Positions 19,662 through 28,516 of a DNA stretch of 35,315 bases are shown piece by piece. A model generated the notes under the pieces. The model was not told the origin of the DNA and searched no databases. It was given only the letters and a program-made list of their open reading frames with translations. Position 1 is the stretch's first letter. Each line of letters begins with the position of its first letter. Both the position numbers and the translations under genes were made by a program. The stretch is from Sulfurovaceae bacterium (GTDB lineage: Bacteria; Campylobacterota; Campylobacteria; Campylobacterales; Sulfurovaceae), in contig JAQTLE010000007.1 in NCBI GenBank assembly GCA_028715055.1, positions 1 through 35,315 on the forward strand, given 5' to 3'.

Positions 19662-22616
19662 ATGTCGGATATGAAAAACAAAAAAATATTTTATGAAGAT
19701 CTAGTTGCTGAAAAAGTAATAGAAGCCATAGAAGCCGGTACAGCACCTTGGCTAAAGCCCTGGAGTGGAGAAGAGCTTTACCAAAACTATCCACGTAATG
19801 GTCTTACCGGTAAAGAATACAATGGCATTAATAATATAAACTTATCGGTAAGTGGTTTTCAAGATCCACGTTGGTACACTTTTAAGCAAGCTCAAAAGTT
19901 AGATGCCAAAGTCAAAAAAGGCGCAAAAGCCATAATGATTGAACATTGGAGATTTAAAGAATTAGTCCAGGAAATGGATGAAAACAATAATCCCATTTTT
20001 GGTGAAGACGGCAAACCTAAAAAGATAGAAGTTAGATTAAAAAATCCAAAAGCTTCATACGCTTATGTTTTTAATGCTGAACAAATTGACGGACTGCCTC
20101 CTTTAGAAAAAAGAGAGCTTCCGGTTAGAAATTTTACACCAAATATAATTGCCGAAGAAATTTTAAAAAATAGTGGTGCTGATATTAATCATGTTGGCGG
20201 TGGACGTGCTTTTTATGCTCCTCGCACAGATTCAATAACATTACCGCTAAAAGAGCAATTTGAAACAATCGAAGGCTATTATGGTACAGCATTGCATGAA
20301 CTCGGGCATTGGACTGGCCATGAGAGTAGATTAAATAGGGATTTAACTGGCAGATTTGGCACAGAAAGCTATGCAAGAGAAGAGCTAAGGGCCGAACTTG
20401 CTTCTTTTATGCTATCAAGCAAAATAGGTATTGATTTTGATCCATCACAACATTATTCATACATTGGCAGTTGGGTAAAAATATTAACAGAAGAAAAGCA
20501 AGAAATTTTTAAAGCATCAAGAGACGCTAAAAAAATAAGTGATTACATCGAAGGATTGAGCATGGAAAAAACAAATCAAAAAATGTATAACAATGACGGT
20601 ACTTTAACAATGGAAGAGGCGTTGAAAAGAATTGACAGAAATTTGGGCGATGCAAGCTTTGGAAATCCAGTTTATCTCAAAGATGGTACTGTTATCATGG
20701 AGCATTTAACTGGTGGAACCGTTGATGGTGTAAAATCAGAAGGTTTGTTTCTTTTTGCCGGTGAACCTGGGAAAAAGAAACCTTTAAAATCTCTTAGCTT
20801 TGCCGAAGCAAAAGCTTTAGTAGCAGATACATATTCCGAACAAATCAAGCAAGAAATAGATCCGAAAAAAATGGAAACATCCGGTGCGTTTTTGGATAGT
20901 CCTTATTATTATGATGAGATTAGAAATGAAATTAATTCATATTTGAAAGAAATGAAGGTGACACTTAATCAAGATCTCATTAAAGAATACGAAGCTGCGG
21001 TTGTAGGCATGATAGAAAGCGATGGAGGCTATACAATAGCCGAAGCGGTAAAAGAGGCCTATTTTGATGTAAACGAAAAAATACATATAGAGCAAGTAAA
21101 TACAAAATTTGTATTATTTGATCCAATTACATTAAAAAATGTAGCAACTGCGGATACTCTTGAGGATTTAAAACAAGAATATTTGGCTTTGACCAAAAAT
21201 GAATTTTTTAAAGATATGGATACTCTTGTGTATGAAATGAAACAAGAAGCAAATGGCGCGTGGACAGCTAATTATGACAAAAAGCTTGATGTGGATTGGA
21301 ATAATTTTGAAAAATCAATTTCTCAATCTACATTAAAACAAACCTATCTTTATGTACCAAGAGAGGAAAAAGAGGCTGCAAAAAGCGTTGGCTGCCGGTG
21401 GGATGCAGAAAACAAAGCTTGGTATGCTCCGAAAGGTACAGAATTACAAAAAATATCCGCATGGATGCTGAACAATCAACAAATTAAAATTGGTGCTTTT
21501 GTGGACGGAGGTGCTATGGATACAGATCCTATTGTTGCCTTTAGAGAAGAGTTGGCCAAAAGAGGATTTGAACTTCCGGGTAATCCTATCGCCGATGGTA
21601 ATTTTCATAGAGTTAAAGTGCCAGGAGACAAAGGTTCTACTAAAAGCGGATCTTATCGAATCCATAATGATGGCCGCCCAAATCTATATCTTAAAGATTT
21701 TAAAAATGGTATTGAAGAGAGCATAAGTCACAAGGAGAGTTATTTTAGAGCTGGAGCAGATGACAAAACAATCGAAGCTCAAAAAGAAATAAATCGCATA
21801 AAATCTCTCCAGGCGCAAAAGGATCTTGAGAGAAAACATTATGCGATCTCAAAAAGACTACAAGAGACAATCCCTAAGTTGGACACTGCACCTCTTGATA
21901 ATTTTTACCTTGTTAAAAAAGGAATTGAGACAACAGAGGGCGTCAAAGTTGATGATAACGGAAGTCTTGTAATTCCTTTTATCGATAACGAAGGAAATAT
22001 TAAAACCATTCAAAAAATTATAGAAAAAGATGATGGATCATATTTTAAATTATTTGAAGAGGGTGGTCAAAAAGTAGGTAATTTTGCTTATATCGGAAAC
22101 GATTTTATGCCAAACCTTGCAAAAGATAATCAAACGTTCATTATCTGTGAGGGCTGGGCCACTGGTGCAAGTCTTAGAGAAGCGACCGGAATACCTGTCT
22201 TGGTTGCAGGAGACGCCGGTAATATTAAAAATGTTTTGCAAAATGTAATAACTGATAACAATACTCTTAATATTATTATCGCAGCAGATAATGATCTCAA
22301 TAATGTTGGCATTAATAAAGCGGATGACGCTATTAATTCGCTTGAAGAAATTATGCCGGCAATGAAGCCAAAAGTTGTTTCAGTTAAACCGAGTTTTACT
22401 GCTCAAGAGATTGAAAATAAATTAACTGACTTTAATGACCTTGCAAGATCAAGAGGAAAAGCAGCGGTCTTGAGCCAAATAAATGTAGCAATAACAAAGC
22501 TTGAAAAGCTTGAGCAAAAGCAAGAGCTTAAAGAGGAAAAAGCAATAGATCAAGAGCATAAAAAACAACAAGATACCGCTCGCGATCATACTCTTGGCAT
22601 GGCAATTAATAGCTAA
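19662..22616 (+). CDS. ArdC-like ssDNA-binding/zincin, DUF5710 and Toprim polyvalent protein (TraC-primase-like)
   Basis: A 984-aa multidomain protein. Residues about 5-150 form an ArdC N-terminal ssDNA-binding domain (FYEDLVAEKVIEAIEAGTAPW ... GLTGKEYNGINN). A zincin domain follows with HELGH (212-216) and HESRLNR after it. A DUF5710-type domain (YVPREEKEAAKSVGC, about 560-592) is next, and then a C-terminal Toprim-like domain (IICEGWATGAS near 827 and IIIAADND near 871). RP4 TraC primase combines an ArdC-like N-terminus with a primase, and ArdC protects incoming DNA from restriction. This protein probably travels to or acts in the recipient. ATG 19662 has AAAGGAATTAGT upstream. An earlier in-frame ATG (19560) lies within the 53-aa ORF. 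A 12-bp hairpin follows the stop. Confidence 0.85.
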   Translation: MSDMKNKKIFYEDLVAEKVIEAIEAGTAPWLKPWSGEELYQNYPRNGLTGKEYNGINNINLSVSGFQDPRWYTFKQAQKLDAKVKKGAKAIMIEHWRFKELVQEMDENNNPIFGEDGKPKKIEVRLKNPKASYAYVFNAEQIDGLPPLEKRELPVRNFTPNIIAEEILKNSGADINHVGGGRAFYAPRTDSITLPLKEQFETIEGYYGTALHELGHWTGHESRLNRDLTGRFGTESYAREELRAELASFMLSSKIGIDFDPSQHYSYIGSWVKILTEEKQEIFKASRDAKKISDYIEGLSMEKTNQKMYNNDGTLTMEEALKRIDRNLGDASFGNPVYLKDGTVIMEHLTGGTVDGVKSEGLFLFAGEPGKKKPLKSLSFAEAKALVADTYSEQIKQEIDPKKMETSGAFLDSPYYYDEIRNEINSYLKEMKVTLNQDLIKEYEAAVVGMIESDGGYTIAEAVKEAYFDVNEKIHIEQVNTKFVLFDPITLKNVATADTLEDLKQEYLALTKNEFFKDMDTLVYEMKQEANGAWTANYDKKLDVDWNNFEKSISQSTLKQTYLYVPREEKEAAKSVGCRWDAENKAWYAPKGTELQKISAWMLNNQQIKIGAFVDGGAMDTDPIVAFREELAKRGFELPGNPIADGNFHRVKVPGDKGSTKSGSYRIHNDGRPNLYLKDFKNGIEESISHKESYFRAGADDKTIEAQKEINRIKSLQAQKDLERKHYAISKRLQETIPKLDTAPLDNFYLVKKGIETTEGVKVDDNGSLVIPFIDNEGNIKTIQKIIEKDDGSYFKLFEEGGQKVGNFAYIGNDFMPNLAKDNQTFIICEGWATGASLREATGIPVLVAGDAGNIKNVLQNVITDNNTLNIIIAADNDLNNVGINKADDAINSLEEIMPAMKPKVVSVKPSFTAQEIENKLTDFNDLARSRGKAAVLSQINVAITKLEKLEQKQELKEEKAIDQEHKKQQDTARDHTLGMAINS

Positions 22617-22622
22617 AGAAAA

Positions 22623-22652
22623 TTGCTTAAAATCAAATAAGATTTTAAGCAA
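22623..22652 (+). terminator. 12-bp perfect hairpin after the ArdC/Toprim gene
   Basis: TTGCTTAAAATC (22623-22634) pairs perfectly with GATTTTAAGCAA (22641-22652) over a 6-base loop, 6 nt after the stop codon. It lacks a T tract on the plus strand. It may end the trb-ArdC transcript or protect its 3' end. Confidence 0.6.
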
Positions 22653-22654
22653 AT

Positions 22655-22763
22655 AGCGTTAGGGATAGCAGTGGAATCCTTGTTTCGCTTGAAATGTTAA
22701 AAACATAGCTTAGTGAGACAAGATTTTAAAAGAATAGCCCGACCTCTCTCGAGAGGGAACGCC
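22655..22763 (+). ncRNA. Candidate structured RNA between the ArdC/Toprim gene and the next operon
   Basis: About 109 nt with several nested complementary pairs. A closing stem is formed by GCGTT (22656-22660) with AACGC (22758-22762). CTTGTTTCGCT (22679-22689) pairs with AGTGAGACAAG (22712-22722), 11 pairs including two G-U. Inside it is a hairpin ATGTT, AAA, AACAT (22694-22706). A terminal hairpin CCTCT, CTCG, AGAGG lies at 22743-22756. GGAT and ATCC may also pair near the 5' end. It contains no ORF with a ribosome site. I cannot name a family. A cis-regulatory leader or a free small RNA are both possible. Confidence 0.55.
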
Positions 22764-22780
22764 AAAAAAGAAAAAATAAT

Positions 22781-22823
22781 TAGATTTGATGAAGCCCGCT
22801 ATTTGTGAGTTTCACAAAATCTA
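22781..22823 (+). promoter_or_regulatory. Second copy of the trbJ-type hairpin leader
   Basis: This 43-nt element starts TAGATTTGATGAAGCCC and ends CACAAAATCTA. It is nearly identical to 13628-13668 apart from one substitution and two extra bases in the loop. TAGATTT and AAATCTA close the stem. It ends just before the ribosome site (AAAAGG) of the 82-aa gene that heads the topoisomerase-traG-traB operon. Confidence 0.6.
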
Positions 22824-22837
22824 TAAAAGGTAAAAAT

Positions 22838-23086
22838 ATGTCGGAAAATGTAATAAAAAATCCATTATGGAGATTAGCAGATGCAATTCATAATTTTGGA
22901 GAGTACTTTGATAGGTATGAAAAAGATGAAAATGGCAATATCTTGATAAATGAGCAAAAAGCTCATGACATTAGAAAAATTGCAAGTAAAATAAAATTAT
23001 TAGTACAAAATAGAGTTAATAATGACCAATTATTACAAGAAATAGATAATTTACGATCTATTGTTGAAAGCAATAAGGAATTATAA
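22838..23086 (+). CDS. 82-aa unknown protein, first gene of the topoisomerase-traG operon
   Basis: A small protein (MSENVIKNPLWRLADAIHNF ... ESNKEL), charged and predicted helical, with a likely coiled coil in the second half (IRKIASKIKLLVQNRV, then LLQEIDNLRSIVESN). ATG 22838 has AAAAGGTAAAAAT upstream. An in-frame ATG at 22805 lies inside the repeated leader and is rejected. The topoisomerase starts 1 nt after its stop, so the two are coupled. The family is not recognised; an accessory or regulatory role is possible. Confidence 0.65.
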   Translation: MSENVIKNPLWRLADAIHNFGEYFDRYEKDENGNILINEQKAHDIRKIASKIKLLVQNRVNNDQLLQEIDNLRSIVESNKEL

Positions 23087-23087
23087 A

Positions 23088-25568
23088 ATGAAAACACTTA
23101 TACTAACGGAAAAAAGAGAAGCTGGATATCAAGCTGCAAGCACACTTGGAGACAGCATACTAGGCGGTGATGAAAAAAAACTAGGTGATGTTTCAAAAAC
23201 AAAAGGATATCTCGAGGGAGATAAATATCTTCTTTGTTGGGCTTCCGGTCACTTGTTCACCCAAATCAAACCATCACAAATCAATGCAAATTATCAACTT
23301 TTCAAGAAGTTTGAAAACAAAGAAGACTATAAAATGCCAAATCTTGTCAATGAAATCAAGACAGAACAAGCAGCAGAACAAAACAAACAAAGACAGATAA
23401 AAATCCTTAAGGAACTTCTCTCGAGAAATGACATCAACGAAATAATTGTTATGACAGATGCCGATGAAGAGGGAGAGGCAATCGGCAGAGATATGCTTTA
23501 TAAAATCGTTAAAAAACTACCTACAAACAAAATCACAAGAGCTTTTAACAGCGGATCATTTAAAGCCAAAGAAGCAGTAGAAAAGGCACTAAACGAACGA
23601 GAACCGATAGATACACCAAAATATAATAGACTTTACGACACGCAGCAAGTAAGAAGTAAAGGAGATTATATAACCGGAATGAAGCTCATTAAAGCACTAT
23701 GTGACACGTATGGTCGAAAACTTTACACCGGCCGAGTAAAAGGCGTAATAACCGCACTCATAGGAAATAGAGAAGAGGAGATAAAAAACTTTATACCAAA
23801 AGATTTTTACTCAATTACCGGCAAAAAAGGCGTAATAGAACTCAAACATTTTTTCTATGAAGAGCAGGAGGATGAAAACGGAAAAATGTCCAAAACAAAG
23901 CAAGAGAGATACTATGAGAAAAGTATTCTTGAAGAGGTAGAGAAAAGGCTTTACAAAGTAGGTTTGATAGGCTTTATAGAAGAGTATTCAAAAGAAATTA
24001 CAACGACTAAAAACCGCCCTCTTCCTCTCTCTGGAACTGACTTTGCAAGCGAGATGATGGGTAAATACAAAATAACCTACAAACAGTGTAATGAGATACT
24101 TGATTATCTTAGAACAAACGGATTTACAACATATCCAGGTACGAATGGCAGATACTTTTCCAAAAATGATAATGCCGATGTACAAAACGCTTTTTTAACT
24201 GCCAAAAAATATTTCAATGCAGAAGCTGCTGAATACTCCAAAGATGTTCCAATCTTTGATGATAAAAAAGCGGCCAAACAAAACCACACTCCTCTCTCTC
24301 CTACTGCAAAATTGCCAACACAAAGGGATGTTAATGAGTGGCAAAATCAAAAGCTGCCAAAGATCAAAGAGGGATATGAACTCATTGCAAAAAGGATCCT
24401 GGTACACTTCATGCCGGATGATGAAATTGAAAAACAATCACTTACAATTAATATCGATGATCTTCTCTTTTTTGTATCCGGACAAAAAGCAATCAAGCAA
24501 GGTTGGAGAGAGCTTCTTGGCCAGGAAATCAAAAATACACTATTTGAAACCGAATTAAAAAAAGGTGATCAAATAGACCTAGATAAAATAGAAAGAAAAA
24601 CGGGCCAAACAAAATGCCCGGTACTTTTCAATGAAAAAACTTTAACCGATATTATGCTTAACATTTCAAAAGTAGTTGACGACATGATCAAAGAGGAAAC
24701 AGATCCACAAAAGCTCCAGCAGCTCAAAAAAGACAGAAAGCTGCTAAAAGATGCCGAAGGTATTGGAACTGACAGAACGAGAGAGCAGATTATAAGTGAT
24801 CTTATAAATGAAGAGATTGTGTTAAACACCAAAGATGGCTTGATCCTAAGCCAAAATGGAAATATACTCTATAGAGTACTTCCAAAACACCTAAAAGATC
24901 CTATCATGACTGCACAGTGGGAAAATGCTTTTGAGGAGATAAGAAGAGGAGAAAAAGCCGGCAATGATGTATTGGCTGAAATAGACAATACAATCATGAA
25001 CGAAATGATACCTGGTATTGTAAATGAGCCAAATAAGGAGTATGTAATGAGTAATGAAAACAAAAAAGTAGAAAGTGATATCAAATGTCCTCTTTGTGGT
25101 GGAGTGCTTGTTGAAACAGCAAAAACATACAAATGCGAACACAATGAATATAAAAATGGCCAACAAAGTGGCTGCAAGTTTTCTATATTCAAAGATCAAA
25201 CAAAATTCTTTGGCCGTGCAATAAACGGCAAAGATCTGCCGGCATTATTTCAAGCAACAAAAGAAGATCCATACAAGGACGGCAAAGCAGGAATTTATAT
25301 AGATCCTACAAACCAATATTTTGTAGTAGCTGTTTTTGAACAAAGAGAATCAACACCAGGTGAACTCATTGAGACACCAAAAACATTTAAACTAAATGAC
25401 AAATTTGTATTTAAAAATGTTTATTACAAAGATCTTACAAAAACAGAAGCCAAAAAACTTCTTGAAGGTAATGAAGTTACTTTAAAAAGAAAAACAAAAG
25501 ATGGCAAGGCTTACGAATTAAAAGTCAAACTTGATGAAGACAAGCCAGGAAGCGTAGTTAAAATATGA
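23088..25568 (+). CDS. Type IA DNA topoisomerase (TopB/TraE-like) with altered active-site motif
   Basis: An 826-aa type IA topoisomerase. A Toprim domain starts at MKTLILTEKREAGYQAAS and carries the acidic motif TDADEEGEAIGRD (about 123-135). GRVKGVITALIGNREEEI marks the central domain. The active-site region is DYLRTNGFTTYPGTNGRYF, with the predicted catalytic Tyr349. A C-terminal zinc ribbon (CPLCGGVL, then Cys pairs, from about 667) is followed by small beta-rich repeats. IncP plasmids encode TraE of this family. Oddly, the usual Y-x-R-T-D-S/C reads Y-P-G-T-N-G here, so the arginine and aspartate after the tyrosine are missing. It may be divergent or catalytically impaired. I use ATG 23088, the start of the Toprim strand. 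It overlaps traG by 4 nt. Confidence 0.86.
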   Translation: MKTLILTEKREAGYQAASTLGDSILGGDEKKLGDVSKTKGYLEGDKYLLCWASGHLFTQIKPSQINANYQLFKKFENKEDYKMPNLVNEIKTEQAAEQNKQRQIKILKELLSRNDINEIIVMTDADEEGEAIGRDMLYKIVKKLPTNKITRAFNSGSFKAKEAVEKALNEREPIDTPKYNRLYDTQQVRSKGDYITGMKLIKALCDTYGRKLYTGRVKGVITALIGNREEEIKNFIPKDFYSITGKKGVIELKHFFYEEQEDENGKMSKTKQERYYEKSILEEVEKRLYKVGLIGFIEEYSKEITTTKNRPLPLSGTDFASEMMGKYKITYKQCNEILDYLRTNGFTTYPGTNGRYFSKNDNADVQNAFLTAKKYFNAEAAEYSKDVPIFDDKKAAKQNHTPLSPTAKLPTQRDVNEWQNQKLPKIKEGYELIAKRILVHFMPDDEIEKQSLTINIDDLLFFVSGQKAIKQGWRELLGQEIKNTLFETELKKGDQIDLDKIERKTGQTKCPVLFNEKTLTDIMLNISKVVDDMIKEETDPQKLQQLKKDRKLLKDAEGIGTDRTREQIISDLINEEIVLNTKDGLILSQNGNILYRVLPKHLKDPIMTAQWENAFEEIRRGEKAGNDVLAEIDNTIMNEMIPGIVNEPNKEYVMSNENKKVESDIKCPLCGGVLVETAKTYKCEHNEYKNGQQSGCKFSIFKDQTKFFGRAINGKDLPALFQATKEDPYKDGKAGIYIDPTNQYFVVAVFEQRESTPGELIETPKTFKLNDKFVFKNVYYKDLTKTEAKKLLEGNEVTLKRKTKDGKAYELKVKLDEDKPGSVVKI

Positions 25569-27391
25569 ATAACTTAACAGATGCAAGCAAGAGAGGCACT
25601 TTTTTATTGTTTCTCTTTTTTAGTTTATTGATAGTTATATTGCTTATAAACGAATATGCAACACAATATGTGGCAAAAGCATTTAATTATGATGCAGCAC
25701 TTGGGAAACCTTTTTTAAAAGGTTTTTACCAACCTTTCGCATGGATTAAGTGGAGCTATCAATATGCACACTGGAATCAACAATTTTTTAAAATATTGTT
25801 TGTTAAAGTAGGCCTCGCTCACTTGGCCGCATTTGTCTTATTTGCAATAATTAAATTTTTCTTTTATAGACAAGCCAAAAGCTATGATGATGTTCACGGC
25901 TCGGCGCATTGGGCCAAAGAAACAGAAATAGAAAAAATGGGATTAATAAACCAATCAAAAGGCGTTTATATTGGCGCGTGGGAAAACAAAAAAACAGATG
26001 AGATAAAATATCTCAAGCATAATGGGCCGGAACATATTTTAGCGTTTGCTCCAACAAGATCCGGAAAAGGTGTTGGACTTGTTATTCCAACATTGCTCGC
26101 TTGGGAAGGAAGCTGCGTTGTATTAGACATCAAGGGCGAAAACTGGGAGCTTACCTCCGGATATCGAAAAAGTAGAGGCAATAAAGTATTGCGGTTTGAT
26201 CCGGTATCACAAAGCGGTGGGGTTGGATACAATCCTCTTGAGGAAATTAGGTTAAATAGCATATATACGGTATCAGATGCACAAAATATATCTTCAATCA
26301 TTATAGATCCCGACGGCAAAGGATTAGAAGATCACTGGGCGAAGACCGGTTATGCCCTGCTTACCACTATGATCCTGCACCTGGTGTATAAAGCTCAAAA
26401 AGAGGGTTTCACTCCAAATCTATCACAGCTTAGAGGATTAATTAATGATCCTGCAAAAGACAGCGTAAAAGACGTATTAAATGAGTGGATTGAATATAAA
26501 CATTACATGGATGAAAACGGAGATTGGATAACTGATCCGGTTGTGGCTGTCGGTGCAAAAGAGGCCGCAAACAAGCCTGACAATGAGTTGGGTTCTGTTG
26601 TATCAACCGTCGTTTCAAATTTATCTCTTTATGATGATCCTATTTTAAAACAAAATATCAACAAAAGTGGTTTTAAAATTCAAGATTTAATGAAAAACCA
26701 ATCAAAAGCTCCAATAAGTTTATATCTAATAATCAAGCCGAGCGATATGAATAGATTAAGACCACTAACTAGAATTATACTTAATCAAATTCTAACACTA
26801 CTTGTTGGTGATATGAAATTTGAGCAGGGGCAACAAAAGATAGAGTATGATCATAGATTGTTGCTTATGCTAGATGAGTTTACGTCGCTTGGCAAATTGC
26901 CGTTATTTGAAACGGCTTTAGCCTATATGGCAGGTTATGGCATTAAGGCATATATTATAGTACAAGATCTAACTCAACTTTATAAAGCCTACTCCAAAGA
27001 TGAGGCTATCATTTCAAACTGTCACGTGAGAATCGCTTATGCGCCCAACAAAGTTGAAACAGCAGAATTGTTATCAAAAATGAGTGGTCAAACAACGGTG
27101 GTTAAAACAGTAAGAACAACAAGCGGCCAAAGAGGTTCGGTTATTTTAGGACATATAAGTGAAAATTATCAAGAGGTTCAACGTCCATTGTTAACGGTTG
27201 ATGAGTGTATGACTTTGCCCGGTGCAAAAAAAGATAATAATGGTAAAGTGACGGAACCTGGTGATATGTTGGTTTTTATTGCCGGTAATCCTGCAATATA
27301 TGGCAAACAAATTTTGTATTTTTTGGATCCAATTTTTTCAAAGAGATCAAAAATTCAATCTCCAGCTGAATCGGATGTGTTGTATGCTTAG
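25565..27391 (+). CDS. traG: TraG, VirD4-type coupling protein
   Basis: A 608-aa type IV coupling protein. Two N-terminal membrane segments (about 12-32 and 75-98) precede VHGSAHWAKETEIEKMGL, a TraG/VirD4 hallmark. Walker A is APTRSGKGVGL (about 161-171), and VVLDIKGENWELTSGYR follows. Walker B is LLLMLDEFTSLGKLP (about 431-445), and a YIIVQDLTQLYKAY region comes after it. It forms the ATP-driven pump that delivers the relaxase-DNA complex to the Trb channel. Its start overlaps the topoisomerase stop (ATGA), and its 3' end overlaps or abuts traB, so the set is one translation-coupled operon. Confidence 0.95.
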   Translation: MNNLTDASKRGTFLLFLFFSLLIVILLINEYATQYVAKAFNYDAALGKPFLKGFYQPFAWIKWSYQYAHWNQQFFKILFVKVGLAHLAAFVLFAIIKFFFYRQAKSYDDVHGSAHWAKETEIEKMGLINQSKGVYIGAWENKKTDEIKYLKHNGPEHILAFAPTRSGKGVGLVIPTLLAWEGSCVVLDIKGENWELTSGYRKSRGNKVLRFDPVSQSGGVGYNPLEEIRLNSIYTVSDAQNISSIIIDPDGKGLEDHWAKTGYALLTTMILHLVYKAQKEGFTPNLSQLRGLINDPAKDSVKDVLNEWIEYKHYMDENGDWITDPVVAVGAKEAANKPDNELGSVVSTVVSNLSLYDDPILKQNINKSGFKIQDLMKNQSKAPISLYLIIKPSDMNRLRPLTRIILNQILTLLVGDMKFEQGQQKIEYDHRLLLMLDEFTSLGKLPLFETALAYMAGYGIKAYIIVQDLTQLYKAYSKDEAIISNCHVRIAYAPNKVETAELLSKMSGQTTVVKTVRTTSGQRGSVILGHISENYQEVQRPLLTVDECMTLPGAKKDNNGKVTEPGDMLVFIAGNPAIYGKQILYFLDPIFSKRSKIQSPAESDVLYA

Positions 27392-28502
27392 TATGCTTAA
27401 TGTTTTATATTTTGTAACTGGTTTATTGTTAGGCTTCATCGCTTGGGGGCACGGTCTATTTTTTACTTCATTTTCAATTTTAGTTATATTGGTTTATTTT
27501 TACTCTCCAAAGAGAATAACTTTTTTGTTTTTCATCTTTGGTTATTATTTGGCTGCTTCAAGAGGCCTATTTGTGGGTACAATGGTTTATTACAATATTG
27601 CCAGTGCTGCTGGAGTATATATACTTGTAGCATTAATTGTATCTTTATCATGGATAATTTTTTGGGGTAATGATCCAAAAACAAAATTGTTGAGTTTTAT
27701 AGCTACTCAAGCGATTTTGATATTGCCGCCGATCGGTTTGATTTCTTGGGTTAATCCCATCCAAGCGGCAGCATTGTTTTTCCCTGGTACAAAAATATTT
27801 GGTTTTTTTCTATTAACCGCTCTCCTCTTTTTTATGTATCTTAAACCTAAATTTGCTCCAGTATTGATTTTGTTTTTTCTATTACCGATATATAGTGTAA
27901 ATCTTGTTAAACAAGATAAAAAAATTAATGCTCTCTTTGGTAATGAGAACTATGAAACCGGTACAGTTGCGCCAATAGTTGATTATCAAAGACAGATAAA
28001 ATATTTAAGACAAATAGAAAACACATCCAATGAGTTTTTTCTACTGCCGGAAAACGCATTAGGATATGTTACCGGTGCAAATGGGCTTGTTTGGCAGAAT
28101 ACAAATAAAACTATATTTGCCGGTGCGTCTTATCTTGATACTAATATCACTTATAATACATTATCGTTGGTCAAAAACGGTTCAATTAATCCGGTGTATG
28201 TAGAGAGAGTGCCGGTACCGTTATCGATGTGGAAACCATTTAGCAAAACCGGTGTACACGCAAATATTTTTGGCAAAGGCGGATTTGTATTAAATAACAA
28301 AAAATATGGTGTCCTTGTCTGCTATGAACAACTAATTATGTGGACGTGGCTTCAAACAATGCTGCATGATCCTGATACAATACTTGCTGTCTCCAACCTT
28401 TGGTGGGCTAAAGATACGAGTATCTTATCGATCCAAAAAGAAAATATAGAGCTATGGTCAATTTTGTTTGACAAGCCTTATACATTTTCGTATAATCTAT
28501 AA
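27384..28502 (+). CDS. traB: TraB-like membrane protein with nitrilase (N-acyltransferase) fold
   Basis: A 372-aa protein. The N-terminal half is membrane-embedded (six or more hydrophobic segments up to about 185). The C-terminal half has a carbon-nitrogen hydrolase fold as in apolipoprotein N-acyltransferase, with Glu223 in LPENALG, a lysine-containing MWKPFSK stretch, and Cys313 in VLVCYEQLI. IncP TraB belongs to this family. Its part in transfer is unclear; lipid or lipoprotein modification in the envelope is the natural guess. The start is uncertain. ATGs at 27375, 27384 and 27393 are in frame around the traG stop (27389-27391), none with a strong ribosome site. I chose 27384. Confidence 0.8.
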   Translation: MLSMLNVLYFVTGLLLGFIAWGHGLFFTSFSILVILVYFYSPKRITFLFFIFGYYLAASRGLFVGTMVYYNIASAAGVYILVALIVSLSWIIFWGNDPKTKLLSFIATQAILILPPIGLISWVNPIQAAALFFPGTKIFGFFLLTALLFFMYLKPKFAPVLILFFLLPIYSVNLVKQDKKINALFGNENYETGTVAPIVDYQRQIKYLRQIENTSNEFFLLPENALGYVTGANGLVWQNTNKTIFAGASYLDTNITYNTLSLVKNGSINPVYVERVPVPLSMWKPFSKTGVHANIFGKGGFVLNNKKYGVLVCYEQLIMWTWLQTMLHDPDTILAVSNLWWAKDTSILSIQKENIELWSILFDKPYTFSYNL

Positions 28503-28516
28503 AAAAGGAAAACAAA

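Noticed and set aside
24217-24558. Plus-strand 113-aa ORF inside the topoisomerase
   Set aside because: It is an out-of-frame shadow of a long, well-supported gene.
27261-27383. Longer TraB starting at 27261
   Set aside because: It would overlap traG by about 130 bp. The added residues read like out-of-frame traG and lack a ribosome site.
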